64,000 nucleotides of DNA from positions 3,503,964 to 3,567,963 of the forward strand of contig NW_020654289.1 in the NCBI RefSeq assembly GCF_003589595.1, in the 5' to 3' direction. The DNA is from Hyposmocoma kahamanoa (taxonomy: Eukaryota; Arthropoda; Insecta; Lepidoptera; Cosmopterigidae). The first letter of the stretch is position 1, and each line of letters opens with the position of its first letter. The translations under genes and the position numbers were made by a program. The notes under the pieces are model-generated. The model saw only the letters and a program-made list of their open reading frames with translations. It was not told where the DNA came from and did not search any database. Below, piece after piece: positions 18,730-30,176 of this stretch.

Positions 18730-21700
18730 TTTCTGGGTAATGCCCCATGGAGTATGGAGTTAATTCATAGATCCGTCAGGCAATTAGTGGTTATTGGTGA
18801 AGTTGTTTGGCAGTATATTTAAAAAAAAAAGGTTTCTATTTTGTGCTTTTGATTGAAATTGATCACAATTGAAAATGCATTTTAAAATAATTGGTCATTG
18901 ATTGACATTGCACAATTTTGTGAGCGTATATTAGTTAGTTAGCTAGATAAGATCCGATGAAAGATTATAGAAAATTAAATACCTTGCATGTAATAGTCAA
19001 GACAGGCGAATACTACTGTGTTATAATTACTGAATAACTTTAACAACAAAATGTAAACGCCTCTAGTAGAAGCTTACAATAAATAAAGAGAGAAAAAGGA
19101 TTAGGTTTACGATAACGACTGTAAAGGAAATAAAATTTGGATTTGGGTTACTGATTATATAAGAATATACTACGTATTTCACGATCAAAATATGATGGAC
19201 ACTTAGACCTGTACTAGCTCTTAACTCAGACATCGATATCTTGAATTGTGCAATCTGAATGATCAAGACTCTGAAATTGACAGGTTTGGTCTTGACGATG
19301 ACGTTTATTAAAACAGAAATTGTGACTACTTTCAAATGGCATATTTTATCAGTACCTGGTGATGTACTTTTGAGTAATATTTCATAATAAAAACATTTCG
19401 GTTCAATAAGAGCTTAATATTGATCCTGCGTATGAAATGAGTTAAATGATAACATGGGTGTCAATGAAATTATTACTGAATATCCTTAACAAAGAACTTA
19501 TCATTAAACGGCAGCTATATATAAGTCCATATACATATGATCGCCGGCTGGAAATAAAAAGTGGTTTGTTTTTAATTCTGGAAGACGATCTAACGGATTC
19601 ACAACTCGTACGACACAACATTAACACAAGAAGGTGAAAGACTCCATATTGTATAAATCTAAGACAGTCGCGATCAAACAAGGTACCAACACGAGTACAA
19701 TAGGCGAGTGGGAGAGCGTTTTTTAAAGAATTTACGCTAGCACGATTGCCCCGTCGCCTAATTGAAAAACTTTTCGAGGGCAAAACGAGAAACGTAGAAC
19801 TTCTGTGTGTATTTGTTGAATCACAAATTGTTTTTGTTTGCTATTACCCCCGCTTGTCTGATTCTTGAAACGTTTAATTTTCTATTTGTTTTTTGCCCAT
19901 TTTACCTTTTGTAATTAACTAGCAAGAAATTACTGCGTATCAAAATTTTCCAATTACTGACTTGGAACATACAAGATTTACTATTTTGTTGAATAATATT
20001 TTGGACTTCTTTCTATCTTGCATTCTGAACTTGAGAGAGCGTCTTGGCATAAATCCCATCCATCACATGAAGATGTGCAACATAGTGCCTTCCCAATGGA
20101 AACAGTCAATCAAGCCAAAAGTTTATGATTTTGAGAATGAACGGCGATTGGAGTTCGATTTTAAGCATCTTTACACAAAAGACGGAGCTGAATTAAGACG
20201 TCATGGTCGAAGTTGATCTGGAGCATAAGTGTATAAACTTCAGCAAAGTAAGCGATACATGGTAGAATACGAATTCTGTAAGATATACACACATAAACAC
20301 ATTTTTCGGAGATTTAGAAGCAGTCAATATATTATACACCAGTAGAGTGAACAGGGCAATTAAACACAGTTGCCGCTATTACGGTACGTTCACGTAAACA
20401 ATGCAGTATGAAATGCAATCTGACCCAATAACGTGGCTTTAATATCACGTGAAATGCGGTAGGAAATTCGAATTGACCAATCACATAGCATTAAATATCA
20501 TGACGTAACATTCACCTGCTGTACTAAACTATAACGTTTTGACTAATTACTGGGTTGTATGAGGACCTGTGCTATTAAATATTTTTAATGAACAGGGTTC
20601 AACGGAGAGCATCAGTTTAAGAAACGAACTTTTCTAAATTGGCTCTGGTCTGAGTGTTCTGGCTAGTGCCATGGAATGGATTTCATTTCGTTGCTCTGGT
20701 ATTCGTACTACAAGAGACTTCTTTGTTTCTACCAGGCAATTGGTGTGGTTTTTCTGGCACACTTTTGTTATTATTTGCGACTTGAAATCTTCCACTGTAA
20801 TTACTAAGTGAAAATGTTTGTACTCGTAATATCCGTGCAATTTCATTGCATGCCAAGCTTATGGGTTCTGGCGTGAAATTTAAATGCGACGTGTCAACGT
20901 ACCGCATTACACCGCTGCAACAGACAAAATTGAATTCTCAGTAAAAAGTCGGAATACGACGGAGACGGGTTCGACGAACGGATAAATAACGAATGTTTAA
21001 TAATGTATGCAAATGTCGAAACGAAGTTTTTATTCGATTTAGTTCTAGACGATATGAAACGTTTGCAATGCGATGTGATTGATTGAAAAGAAGTAAAAAC
21101 TACTTCGGGAAAAAGTGCAAACAATACGATAATTATATTTTTACCACGTATGAATGATGTTATTTGTCTTATGATACATCTACAAATTGTCAACTTTTAG
21201 AAGAGGGGTTCTATTACATATTCATTTATTGCATTTCACATGTACGGTACCTACAGTTTAATAACCGCTCACGCGATACATGCAACCGTAGACGCATACC
21301 ACACCTAGAGGTGCCGGTGATGATTTTATACCGATTTATCGGATATCAAAGTTATAACAGGTAAAAGAACTAATATTAATTGCTATTTCGGTAACTACTC
21401 TAGCATACCATAAAGGTTTTAATGCCTGAGTCTGCCATTTAAAAAAAAATAAACCACTTCAAAAATACGTCACAACAATTGTGTGTGTTATTGTTTGGGC
21501 TGGTGATTTCGGTGTTTATTTATTGAAAACATACCGTAAGTAGCGTTTTTTAAGTTTACCCTGAATATAAATGTTTATAAACTATACTTTAAGGAGTTAT
21601 TTCATGGTAAACGTTAGAACCACTCAAACGGAATATTATCATATTTATCCAAGTACACCAAAAATGTCATTAGTGCTTTTTAAGTGCAGGATTTGCAGTG

Positions 21701-22150
21701 TATTACTGCATTTTATTTGAGATGTTTTCGTTGGTAGTACGGAGGGTATTTATTGAGCAATGCAGAATAATAATTTTTATTTATAAAAACTTGTATTTAA
21801 ACTGAATGCTTTTCTAATTTGCGAAACCAAATAGCCACCATTTTGCGGTAGGAGGAGCGCATCGCGTGAGCGGCTTATAAATTATAGTAAGTAACATACA
21901 CTTGATCTGGCACTAGTAGTACTTCACCTGGCTATTTGTATTTGCGTATTTAGATGGCATATGTGACAAAGTATTTGCTTTGTATATGCCTGTTCGACAA
22001 ATACAGCCGACACCAAACTCGCGTTAACACGCGCTGGTCGGTTTCTCGATGCACATCGAAGGAGCCAAATACGCAAATGAACCGTCCACATTATGGTCAT
22101 ATTCATTATGTTAACTCCTTATCCCTTTCAGCACGAAAATATGAACTTAT
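18730..22150. other. No recognised gene (3.4 kb)
   Basis: AT-rich DNA. Small ORFs of 60-113 residues occur on both strands without motifs. One hydrophilic frame at 19962-20216 is listed separately. TTTGCGTATTT near 21945 and its complement near 22070 form a weak inverted pair about 130 bases apart. Confidence 0.45.
19962..20216 (+). CDS. Unidentified 84-residue frame
   Basis: Not recognised. The N-terminal third is hydrophobic (ILLNNILDFFLSCILNL). The rest is charged and protein-like (SIKPKVYDFENERRLEFDF, then a KHLYTKDGAELRRHG end). There is no homologue within the window, no upstream splice acceptor of good quality and no motif. It could be an old exon, part of an unknown element or chance. 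Confidence 0.2.
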   Translation: MEHTRFTILLNNILDFFLSCILNLRERLGINPIHHMKMCNIVPSQWKQSIKPKVYDFENERRLEFDFKHLYTKDGAELRRHGRS

Positions 22151-22269
22151 TATTAATTAACGCAAAACACTAACTAATCAAGATCTTTTCCGTCGATTCG
22201 TCGCCAAAATATTCAAGAAAATAATCAAAGGGTGGGCGACAAGTTCCAGTCGTAGGGCGAGATAGGTAC

Positions 22270-23430
22270 CTACCACAATTGATCCCCATCATCATATGAC
22301 ATTTGCCTCCACTTCCTTGATCTATGTGATGACGGTGCGTCAGTCGAACGACTTCGCCTTTCTGAACGTGACCGTTCTCGAACAGAAGTATGGCTTCGAA
22401 TAGATGATGATCGACCACGACTTTGGTGAGCATCACTTGAACGGGTACTGTTAGAAGATCGACAAAGACTGGATGATAGAAGTGACTGTGGAGAATTCGG
22501 AACTCTCTGAAAAAGACTGGTCTGGGCTGGTTCCTCCGCCAGTGATACGCCTTTGCGTCTCTGGTGGGCTCGGACTTGGGTATGGACTCGCCAGGGTTTG
22601 TGGTTAGCTGCAGAGACAGAATTTTTTGTCTGCCCCGGTTGGGTGTGGCCGGGGCGTCTGTCTGCAGCCTGAAGCGAGGAGACGTGCGGACGGATAAGCT
22701 AGATATCCTCCGGTCCCTCCAGTAGCTTAGGTTACTGGAAACTGGAGAGACGTCGTTTTTCGGCGTAGGTAAGTGAGCATGCCTTACAGCTCCACCACCA
22801 ATGAGGACATTTGATAGTGGACTCCGAGTCGACGGCTTAGCGGTGGCAACCGCTAGTTGTGCAATGCCCAACGGGAAGTGAGCGTGCCTACAGCTCCGGT
22901 ACCTATCTGGAAAATAGGAAGGGCACGAGGCACTAGCCTCTCGAAGAACCGGATGAAGTCAAGTGACAGAGGTCTATGACAACCCTGTATACTGCTGATC
23001 TGGGGTCAGAAACTGAACTAAGAAGGTTCCTGTACGCACATAGGTTATAGTGCCCTTCTCGTATACCCTCAGGGTCGGCAGGGAAGGTCACTATGATCAA
23101 AATTAACGCAGAAAGATATGGGGTTGGTCTGGGCTTGTAAGAGTTTCCGCTGATCGACTTTTTGGATACAGATACGACTTGACTAGATATGCGGTAGCGA
23201 ATAGTCGACCTCCTACCACAACTGCGATTACTACCACGACGACTGCTCGGAGACGATATGAGAGCATTAAATCCAGGTTTAGGTTCGATTTTTTCTGAGC
23301 TGATAGAGGAGCTAGACAGTGAAGAGTCACTATCACTTTCTATCTCCTGTTGTCAATGTTCAAGGTCAGATTCACCTAACTCCGATTTGTCGACGTTTCC
23401 GATCATTTGTGCAACCAAATCGCATGTTAA
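22270..23430 (-). pseudogene. Unidentified acidic/Ser-rich then Arg-Ser-rich coding remnant
   Basis: Minus strand. From about 23425 a frame reads VAQMIGNVDKSELGESDLEH and meets a TGA at 23353-23355. It then stays open for 139 codons (EIESDSDSSLSSSSISSEK, PSSRRGSNRSCGRRSTIRY) to a TAG at 22933. Further on a second frame is open from 22698 to a stop at 22270 and ends in an RS domain (SRGRSSSIRSH, RERSRSERRSRSTDAPSSHR). An overlapping 233-residue frame (22170-22871) also has Arg/Ser-rich stretches (YWRDRRISSLSVRTSPR). RS domains are typical of nuclear RNA-processing proteins, but no RNA-binding fold is visible. Two GGAGCTGTA(A)GGCA-GCTCACTT copies 105 bases apart lie between the frames. It could be a broken gene, exons of one gene, or the gag-like part of an element. 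Confidence 0.4.
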
Positions 23431-23910
23431 CGTCTCTAAGAACAAAAAAATGAAGTAAAAAAAAACTAATCTAGTATTTTCCATTCTGATAAGCACGATC
23501 GTGTTTTATGACTTTATAACTGAATAAAAACCAAAATTTCTGACAATTCACTGCTTAATTATTTATATGTAAAATATAACATGTACTTAATAAGAAAATA
23601 CACCATTAGGTCAGAAAACACGAAATGATGAAATTTAAAAGAATCTTGCTTTTCGACCTGACGTCCGACACGGCATGTACCTCACTTGTCGCTCTCGGCA
23701 CCGGTGTGTAACCCTAGAACACGGCCTCATTGCTTTACTAGCGAATATTGATCGAACGCACAAACGATTGGTGTTGATTCGACGCGGGAAAGCTGAATAC
23801 TTTTACACCCAAATTTTTTCAAAGTTGAACGCACGATCGCATCGTTCTGTGCTGTCAGGGTTATTTGGCTCCATGTGTAAACGGTCATATTTATCAGTGT
23901 TTGCATGGTT

Positions 23911-23990
23911 TAGCTAGCTAGTAGTGCTACGACGCGAATTTGACGTACAGGCGTACGAAAAATTCGCGTCGTAGCACTACTAGCTAGCTA
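23911..23990. repeat. Perfect 31-bp inverted repeat, 18-base loop
   Basis: TAGCTAGCTAGTAGTGCTAC and the 11 bases after it (23911-23941) are exactly inverted at 23960-23990. GCTACGACGCGA then occurs once more at 23990-24001. The arms have no mismatch, so the structure is recent or maintained. Likely a small fold-back element; no target duplication was found. Confidence 0.9.
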
Positions 23991-24683
23991 GCTACGACGC
24001 GACGTCGTATCGCCTTTATGTGTCAGAGCCAAGGGTATTATAATAAACAAAGCACAAGCGACACGATATTACTTAACACGTTCCACGAATATTTCGATTT
24101 CATTTCAGGCGAAATTCCAATTTCGAATTTTCAAATCATCATTCAAAGACTTGTTGGATCTGTCATGTATCCGAACCGTGTACGAAGAAAATATGACGTA
24201 CGTCAGCCCCAGCTAGAGTTGTGAAAGTGGTAATACAAGAAAAAAATGCCATACTATTTATTATGTAGTGACATTTGCTTTTGGTAATGAACTTATGAAA
24301 TATGAAATTATATCGCATTAGTTGTTATTACACAGTTGAACAGAACTGTACAGAAATCTAAGAACTGAGAATTATACTTTGAAATTAAAAAATTACACGC
24401 AAGATTAGCAAATAAAATGTACGCGTAGCGCTTACCTATTTGGCAAGTTTCGTAATAATGACACGTATAAAAACATCGTATTTTTAGTGATTGTGATTTA
24501 GTAAAATTGTGAGGGTATCTTCTAACCTTTACATTGGACTATTTCTGCCTAAATATCCATCGTGGTTCATCTCACACTTCCTGCTAAGACCACGGATGCG
24601 CTTTCGTATTCTTCCGTAACCGTGACACGCATCATACGCCTACATTTTTTTGTTAAATAGCTTAATTTTTTTCTGATACTTAG

Positions 24684-24936
24684 TACAAACAAGTCGTGCG
24701 CCTGTTGTTAAGCGACACACCTGTCCATATCAGTTGAAATGCCATTCAGAGTTTTAAATAGCAAACAACTGAGGGACACTGCCATTGCACCCTGAGACAT
24801 CAGTTGATTAGTTCTATGTGCTCGTAATTTCACCAACACCCTTATTCTACAAATCATTACTGCTTGGTGCCAGAAATAGGTAAGCTGGCAGTACTTTCCT
24901 GGACGAACTCTTTCACAAGGAGCTCTACTGCTAGTA
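24684..24936 (-). repeat. Family A repeat, reverse, nearly complete
   Basis: Runs from GTACAAACAAGTCGTGCGCC to AAGGAGCTCTACTGCTAG, with TAATTTCACCAACACCCTTA and GAAATAGGTAAGCTGGCAGT between. The GTAATG..CATTAC mini-hairpin is partly lost. Confidence 0.85.
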
Positions 24937-24939
24937 CGA

Positions 24940-26290
24940 GTCTGGTGCTCATGTAATGGATAGCGAATACAGTGTATGCATTCCTCGGTTGTAAGGAGGC
25001 TTAATGTAGGCTCCGTCCTGACCTAACCTGACTTAAAATAAACTTCCACTAGAAATTCAAATCATAGATTTTCCAACATAAATATAACACATGTCGCCCT
25101 GAACAAATATTCCCACAGAATCAATGTAAGTAAATATATCTGTGAAGCCAGAATTTCCATTAGGGCGTTATTTACACTGCTCTCGGTACGTGAGCTATCT
25201 GACCGTATTCGAATAATTTCGTCAAGGTAGTTCTTCGATTCGTGATTTTCAAATAGAATTTGGAATGGAATCAAAATGTAATTTGAATTTCAAATCGTGT
25301 TCGGTACGTGTTTTTGAATTTATAAATCCGATTATGATAATTCGATAAGTTTTTTTGTGTAGGTATTTACGATTCCCAACGGAAATATTTTTTGGACGAG
25401 CTGGAAATTAATTGAAAAAAAATATTGTTTCCGTTCTTTTCTTTTTTCAAGAATACTTAGCATTGCCGTTATCGTTCTTTAAATATTGATCACATTATGT
25501 TTCTATAAAACCGGATCTTAGTTTTTATAAGTATTATGTTTAAACGTATTATATGATGACTTGTACGCTATTAACTTTCGGGGAGTATGTTAGGACAGTC
25601 TGCACATAAATATCTACCCCGCCGTTCGCTTGGTAACTTTAACTATTTACCTAACCGATTTGTGAAAGTATTTCCCAATATTTTTGAGAATTATAAATTA
25701 ATCAAAAAAATTTTTTTATATTCAAAATTAAAAAAATATACGTAAACTAAAAGATATGAAAATTCCTCGTAATGGTTAATAATACACTCAAAATTAACAA
25801 AAAAACACATAAGCTAAAACTATCATTGAAATTCCTATATATTTAAGATCAACAAAACACATTAAGCACAGATTAAAAAATCTGCAACAATATTTTTTTG
25901 TTGTGCAAGAAAAAAAACTATAAAAATGCTGAAGTCATTAATCAATCAAATTTAATTTAAGCAAGTTCAACATTCGAAAATAAAATCAAGTGAAATAATT
26001 TCAAGTGTCCAGGGACCCCTAATTAACAGATTGTTATTAACAGAAAGTGATTACTCATAATTAACACTGGGCATTCGCAGTCAACTTAATTAACTTTGGA
26101 ATATGCCATTTTATGCCAATTGAACATTACAATTAAACAATGTAAGAGCTGCGTGACGTGCTGTGCGCCATCTTCGACATGCAGGTTCCATCACAATATT
26201 CTCCTTCATGAACATTCTACGTATCATATATAAAATAGGTATATTGAGCCATTACCGCGTATAAAGTCCACCGACTTGGCTCCATATATT
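24940..26290. other. No recognised gene
   Basis: Very AT-rich from 25380 to 26000 with A-runs. A 70-residue minus ORF at 25062-25274 has no motif. Confidence 0.5.
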
Positions 26291-26291
26291 C

Positions 26292-26322
26292 ATTACGTAG
26301 CTACATGTTGTAGCTACGTAAT
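26292..26322. repeat. Hairpin, 14-bp perfect arms
   Basis: ATTACGTAGCTACA, TGT loop, TGTAGCTACGTAAT. Isolated; no surrounding element recognised. Confidence 0.8.
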
Positions 26323-26829
26323 ACGCATAGTTTATGAAATTTGTTTAATTGTATATTCAGTTTAGTTGACATGCCATTTAAAACGTCATATTCAAAACCA
26401 AAAATCATTCAATCCTTAAGTAAAATAAATTTACACTTGAAAATACTCTTATCTATGCTAAAGTAATAGTTATGAGATCATAAGACATAATTATGTATAA
26501 TGATTGCATCAACACTTTTTATACGAGTAAATAAAATGGAGAAACAGAACCAATATATTATGTATATTTTGTTAACAATCCCAACAACTCAATGTTTTTA
26601 AATAAATTTTAATCCATTTATTAGAGTAGGCAAAGATTCCACCATACAGTCTCTTCATATATTTAGACGAAATCCGGAGAAACGCTACGAAACAAAAACC
26701 AAAATAAATAGGACAGACTGGCCAAGCACCGAATTTAACGAATTTTTTTTTATAATAGATTTATGGCTCAGTTGCAAGATTTTTAGGCCAATTTAACCAA
26801 TCAGGTGGCAGTACAGCGTTTCAATAGCG

Positions 26830-27480
26830 TCCTAATTGATATTTTAACTAGCAAAAATACGACGTTCTTTTTTTGAAACAAATTATAGTTCTGTACCTAC
26901 ACAAAACTTTAACGAAAATTTGTAGCTCATTAGCGAGTACCATAGACAATAGAATAATGATTCAGAACTAAAAAGAGCGCCATTAAGATATGGTTTAGGA
27001 AATTTACAGATTAAAGTACAGGAGCAGAAAAACGTCATTTTTAAGATTCACTGTGCTAATTTCTCCGACAGAACAAGCAAGAAACTTTAAAAGTTGCTCT
27101 TTTAAAATAAACTTAAATGCTATAGAATACGCTTTGAATTGTGTGGAATCTAGAGCAATGTTGTCTTTCCATGTATCTTTATCTAACACTTAGTCTTCAA
27201 TTTTGTAATACGACTTTTCAATTAAAATGCTTTTAATGTAAGTTTTAAACTTAGGTAATGATAATCTTAATATATGTTCCGGAATCTTATTGTAATAAAA
27301 ACGTATACAGTTCCCCATAAACGAATCGTTTATCTTAGTTACACGAAATCGTGGTTTTTTTAAATTTTTCTTTCTTAATAAAATTATGTATTTTTTTATA
27401 GGCATATAACATATTTGAACAAATGTATTTTTATGCCACAGCCATGATAACATCTCCTTAAACTTTTTCTCTGAAAGAAA
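26830..27480 (-). pseudogene. LINE family L2, C-terminal end of ORF2
   Basis: The minus strand carries SFMGNCIRFYYNKIPEHILR, then FKTYIKSILIEKSYYKIED, an in-frame stop, and VLDKDTWKDN. The plus-strand copy at 29560-30118 has the same order without that stop. IRFYNKIPEHI ... K-YIK--LIEKSYY---DY--DK--W is the familiar last part of a Jockey-type LINE ORF2. The 3' portion (26830-27000) is also related to 42868-43045, including GAACGTCGTATTTTTGCTA. RT and endonuclease are absent. Confidence 0.8.
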
Positions 27481-27499
27481 CTGTCCTTCACTTATTAAA

Positions 27500-28262
27500 G
27501 TGTAAATAATTATAATTGCATAATTTGTAAGATTTTAACTTTTCTTTACTTTCTATTGCGATCTCATTGTATTGTGGTACGTCTGATGGACTAGCGGACG
27601 TCATTTTTGTCCCATTCTGCCGCCCTTAGTTGAAAGGACGCTTGTGACTAAAAGTGAAAACCGAGAAAATAATGTTTAAAGAAATTGAATGAAAAAATAT
27701 CTACCGTTGCCAAACGAAAAAATGTAGACATTTTCTGCAAACGCAGTAAATTAAACTTATAAAAAAAATATGGAATTTAAAATATTTTATTAATTATGCT
27801 TCATTATTTCATTATTACACTTTTTCCGTTTCAACTTGGTAAAAAAGTTTTCGTGAAATATTCAATACTAAGTAAGATAATCACAAGTAACCAGTTATGC
27901 CGTTTCAACTTAGCATAATTACAACACTATTGTAAATTTTAGTGTAATAATAAGACGAAAGGGCAGCATGTAGTTACCTACAACGTCTTTTCAATGTATC
28001 GTGGATTGACATTTTCAAAATTTGTATTACAATAAATAAGAGGTAACATTTACACTTTATTTTAAATTTATATAAGCATTATGTAACTGTCATCTGGGAA
28101 ATTAACATTTTTCGATAACTACATATATGTACAGCTTTAACTGAGGAAGATTTAGAAACTTAAATGTTACTTGCGTCTTTTCAATTACTTAAATGATAGA
28201 AATGTGTACAATTACGCCTTTTTACCAATTTATTTTGTGAATGCGTCAATTTAACTTACGTA
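27500..28262. other. No gene; scattered variants of CGTTTCAACTTA
   Basis: CCGTTTCAACTTGG (27826), CCGTTTCAACTTAGC (27900), CGTCTTTTCAATG (27985), CGTCTTTTCAATTACTT (28173) and CGTCAATTTAACTTACG (28243) recur on the plus strand, and GCCGTTTCACCTTACGG follows at 28437. These could be subterminal motifs of an unrecognised DNA transposon, or chance in AT-rich DNA. Confidence 0.3.
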
Positions 28263-28306
28263 GTACCCACATTTTTATGGTCAAACGACCATAAAAATGT
28301 GGGTAC
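28263..28306. repeat. Perfect hairpin, 20-bp arms, 4-base loop
   Basis: GTACCCACATTTTTATGGTC, AAAC loop, exact reverse complement. Such a tight, perfect palindrome would extrude or fold as RNA. It lies within the CGTTTCAACTTA-variant zone. Confidence 0.9.
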
Positions 28307-28740
28307 TTGCGCCCTTTTCTCTTACGGTAACTTCATAGCTAATCTTCCTAGGAAAAAAATTAAAATTGTGGCAGATTTGTCTTTTTTGCTGATCACGGCA
28401 GTACATGTAACTTATTTTTTGAAAAAGTATCACATGCCGTTTCACCTTACGGCGGCAGCATTGTTCAGCTGATTATATCACTTCTTGCGAACGACTTGAT
28501 CAACGTATTGTAATAAAGGAAGCCCGGAACCCTATGCGTTTTCGTATCTATATTGTAAATTTAATTTGCCCCTTTTGGCCTCAACTATAAGGTTCACTTC
28601 CCAAATTACAATAGCTTACATTTATTTAATAGCGTTGTATCTTGTAGTGAATTTTCTACCCATTGAGTTTCCAAATCGAAGGCAAATCAATTATTATCTA
28701 TCCATTAATTTTCCACTATATGTTTGTGAATACGGGAGGC

Positions 28741-29118
28741 CTTAGAATAATAACGCATAGAATAATAGTTTCATATCAAACGAACTGTCATAAGTGAGGC
28801 AAAAATCAAATTCACGTAGGCTAGTTTTAGTAGTAGGTTAATTTTCGGTTTTAGTGAATATTTATATAAAAATACAAGTTGAAACGCGTTACTTCCTTGT
28901 AGAATGTGATGTTAGTATCTATTTTATGTTTGTCTGACGTATTTTTACACTCTTTTACAGCACATTTCGTCATTTTTAGCTAAAATTCTTGATCTGTTCG
29001 CGGTGCAAGTTGTCCTTGAGCACTGAAGGCCCGCCCGCTCGTGTAGGCCCATTGGGCGCGCTTCAATTTGCCTCACTTAGCGTGTGCGGACTAGGTTTCT
29101 ATGCGTTATTATTCTAAG
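28741..29118. mobile_element. MITE, perfect 22-bp inverted ends, 8-bp target duplication
   Basis: CGGGAGGC stands directly before (28733-28740) and after (29119-29126) the element. The first 22 bases (CTTAGAATAATAACGCATAG, then AA) are exactly inverted at 29097-29118. A second, inner inverted pair is AAGTGAGGCAAA / TTTGCCTCACTT. No ORF. An 8-bp duplication is the hallmark of hAT, and also of P and some Merlin elements; which of these mobilised it cannot be told. Lack of mismatches suggests a young insertion. Confidence 0.92.
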
Positions 29119-29160
29119 CGGGAGGCACCCAATTATATGTATAGAAATACTTACTCTTGT

Positions 29161-29355
29161 GTGCAGTAGAGCTCCTTATGAAAGAGCTCCGGTTTTGAAG
29201 AGTAAGGATCCTGTTGAAATTACAGGCACATGAGACTTGTCAACTTATGTCCAAGAGTGACGGGGTCAGTGGCAGTGCCTCTCAAATTTTTGCGATTTAA
29301 AATGTAGCTTACCATAACGCGCACGACTTGTTCGTCGTGGTACTTCATATTATTA
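29161..29355 (+). repeat. Family A repeat, internally deleted
   Basis: GTGCAGTAGAGCTCCTTATG, then directly CCGGTTTTGAAGAGTAAGG, ACTTATGTCCAAGAGTGACG, the half-hairpin, and GCGCACGACTTGTTCGTCG, ending in TATTATTAAAAATAATAAT. Confidence 0.82.
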
Positions 29356-29384
29356 AAAATAATAATAAAAGTTACTAAGGCCAC

Positions 29385-29455
29385 TTGTTCGAGTACGGCC
29401 GGATCAAAGGAATTTTTCTTTGTGTTTGTTCAATTTTTGTATCAACAGTGCGGTA
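29385..29455 (+). repeat. SINE C fragment (box B to tail)
   Basis: TGTTCGAGTACGGCCGGATC, AAAGGAATTTTTCTTTGTG, then TTGTTCAATTTTTGTATC: the part after box B in family C. The head with box A is absent. Confidence 0.6.
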
Positions 29456-29559
29456 AAAATATCATGTTATTCCATAAAATAAATATATTTAGCCTTTATT
29501 TAATGTAAGATCTATTCCATTCTGTTGAAATAATAAACCGTTTATTATAATATTGAATA

Positions 29560-30118
29560 CTGGGTTTCTCTCAGAGAAAAGTTGAAGGAGACTAGTATAA
29601 TGACTGGGGCATCACAGTACATTTACTCAAATATTTTATATGCCCGTAAAAATATACATAGTTTGAATAAGAAAGAAGATATCCATAATATTAACCTTAG
29701 AGCTAAATCCAAACTCATGGCACCACGATTTCGTTTGACGAAGGTAAACAACTCTTTTATGGGGAACTGTATACGTTTTTACAATAAGATTCCGGAGCAT
29801 ATATTAAGTTTATCATTTGCTAAGTTTAAAAACTACATTAAAAATATTTTGATCGAAAAATCTTATTACAAAATTGAAGACTACGTGTTAGATAAAGATG
29901 TATGGAAAGACGACATGGCTCCAGATTCCACACAAATTTGATTCAAAGTGTATTCCATAGCATTTAAGTTTATTTGAAAAGAGCAATCCCTAGAGTTTCT
30001 TGCTCGTTCTTCTCAGGGAGGTCAGCGTAGTGAACGAGCAGTAGCTTAAATGTGACGTTTTCAAGTGTAAATTTATTTTACCTATGGAATAAATAATCTT
30101 TGACTTTGACTTTGACTG
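29560..30118 (+). pseudogene. LINE family L2, 3' end with (TTTGAC)n tail
   Basis: A 119-residue frame (29582-29941) reads LMAPRFRLTKVNNSFMGNCI, FYNKIPEHILSLSFAKFKN and EKSYYKIEDYVLDKDVWKDD. It has no internal stop, unlike the minus copy at 26830-27480. A 3' UTR with GGAATAAATAATC follows, then TTTGACTTTGACTTTGACT, the usual repeat tail. The insertion is 5'-truncated just before the frame. Only the post-RT tail is left, so it cannot act on its own. Confidence 0.82.
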
Positions 30119-30176
30119 ACTGGATTCTATAGCTTTTTTATAGTAATGTCACTAGATTTTTATCTGCATTAGGGAG

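Noticed and set aside
22170..22871. Longest ORF (233 residues, minus strand) as an intact gene
   Set aside because: Its second half is the out-of-frame reading of a much clearer RS-rich frame, no start context or domain is visible, and neighbouring frames are broken. It was folded into the pseudogene entry.
27826..28460. CRISPR-like spaced repeats
   Set aside because: Motifs are imperfect, unevenly spaced and in an AT-rich eukaryotic context.
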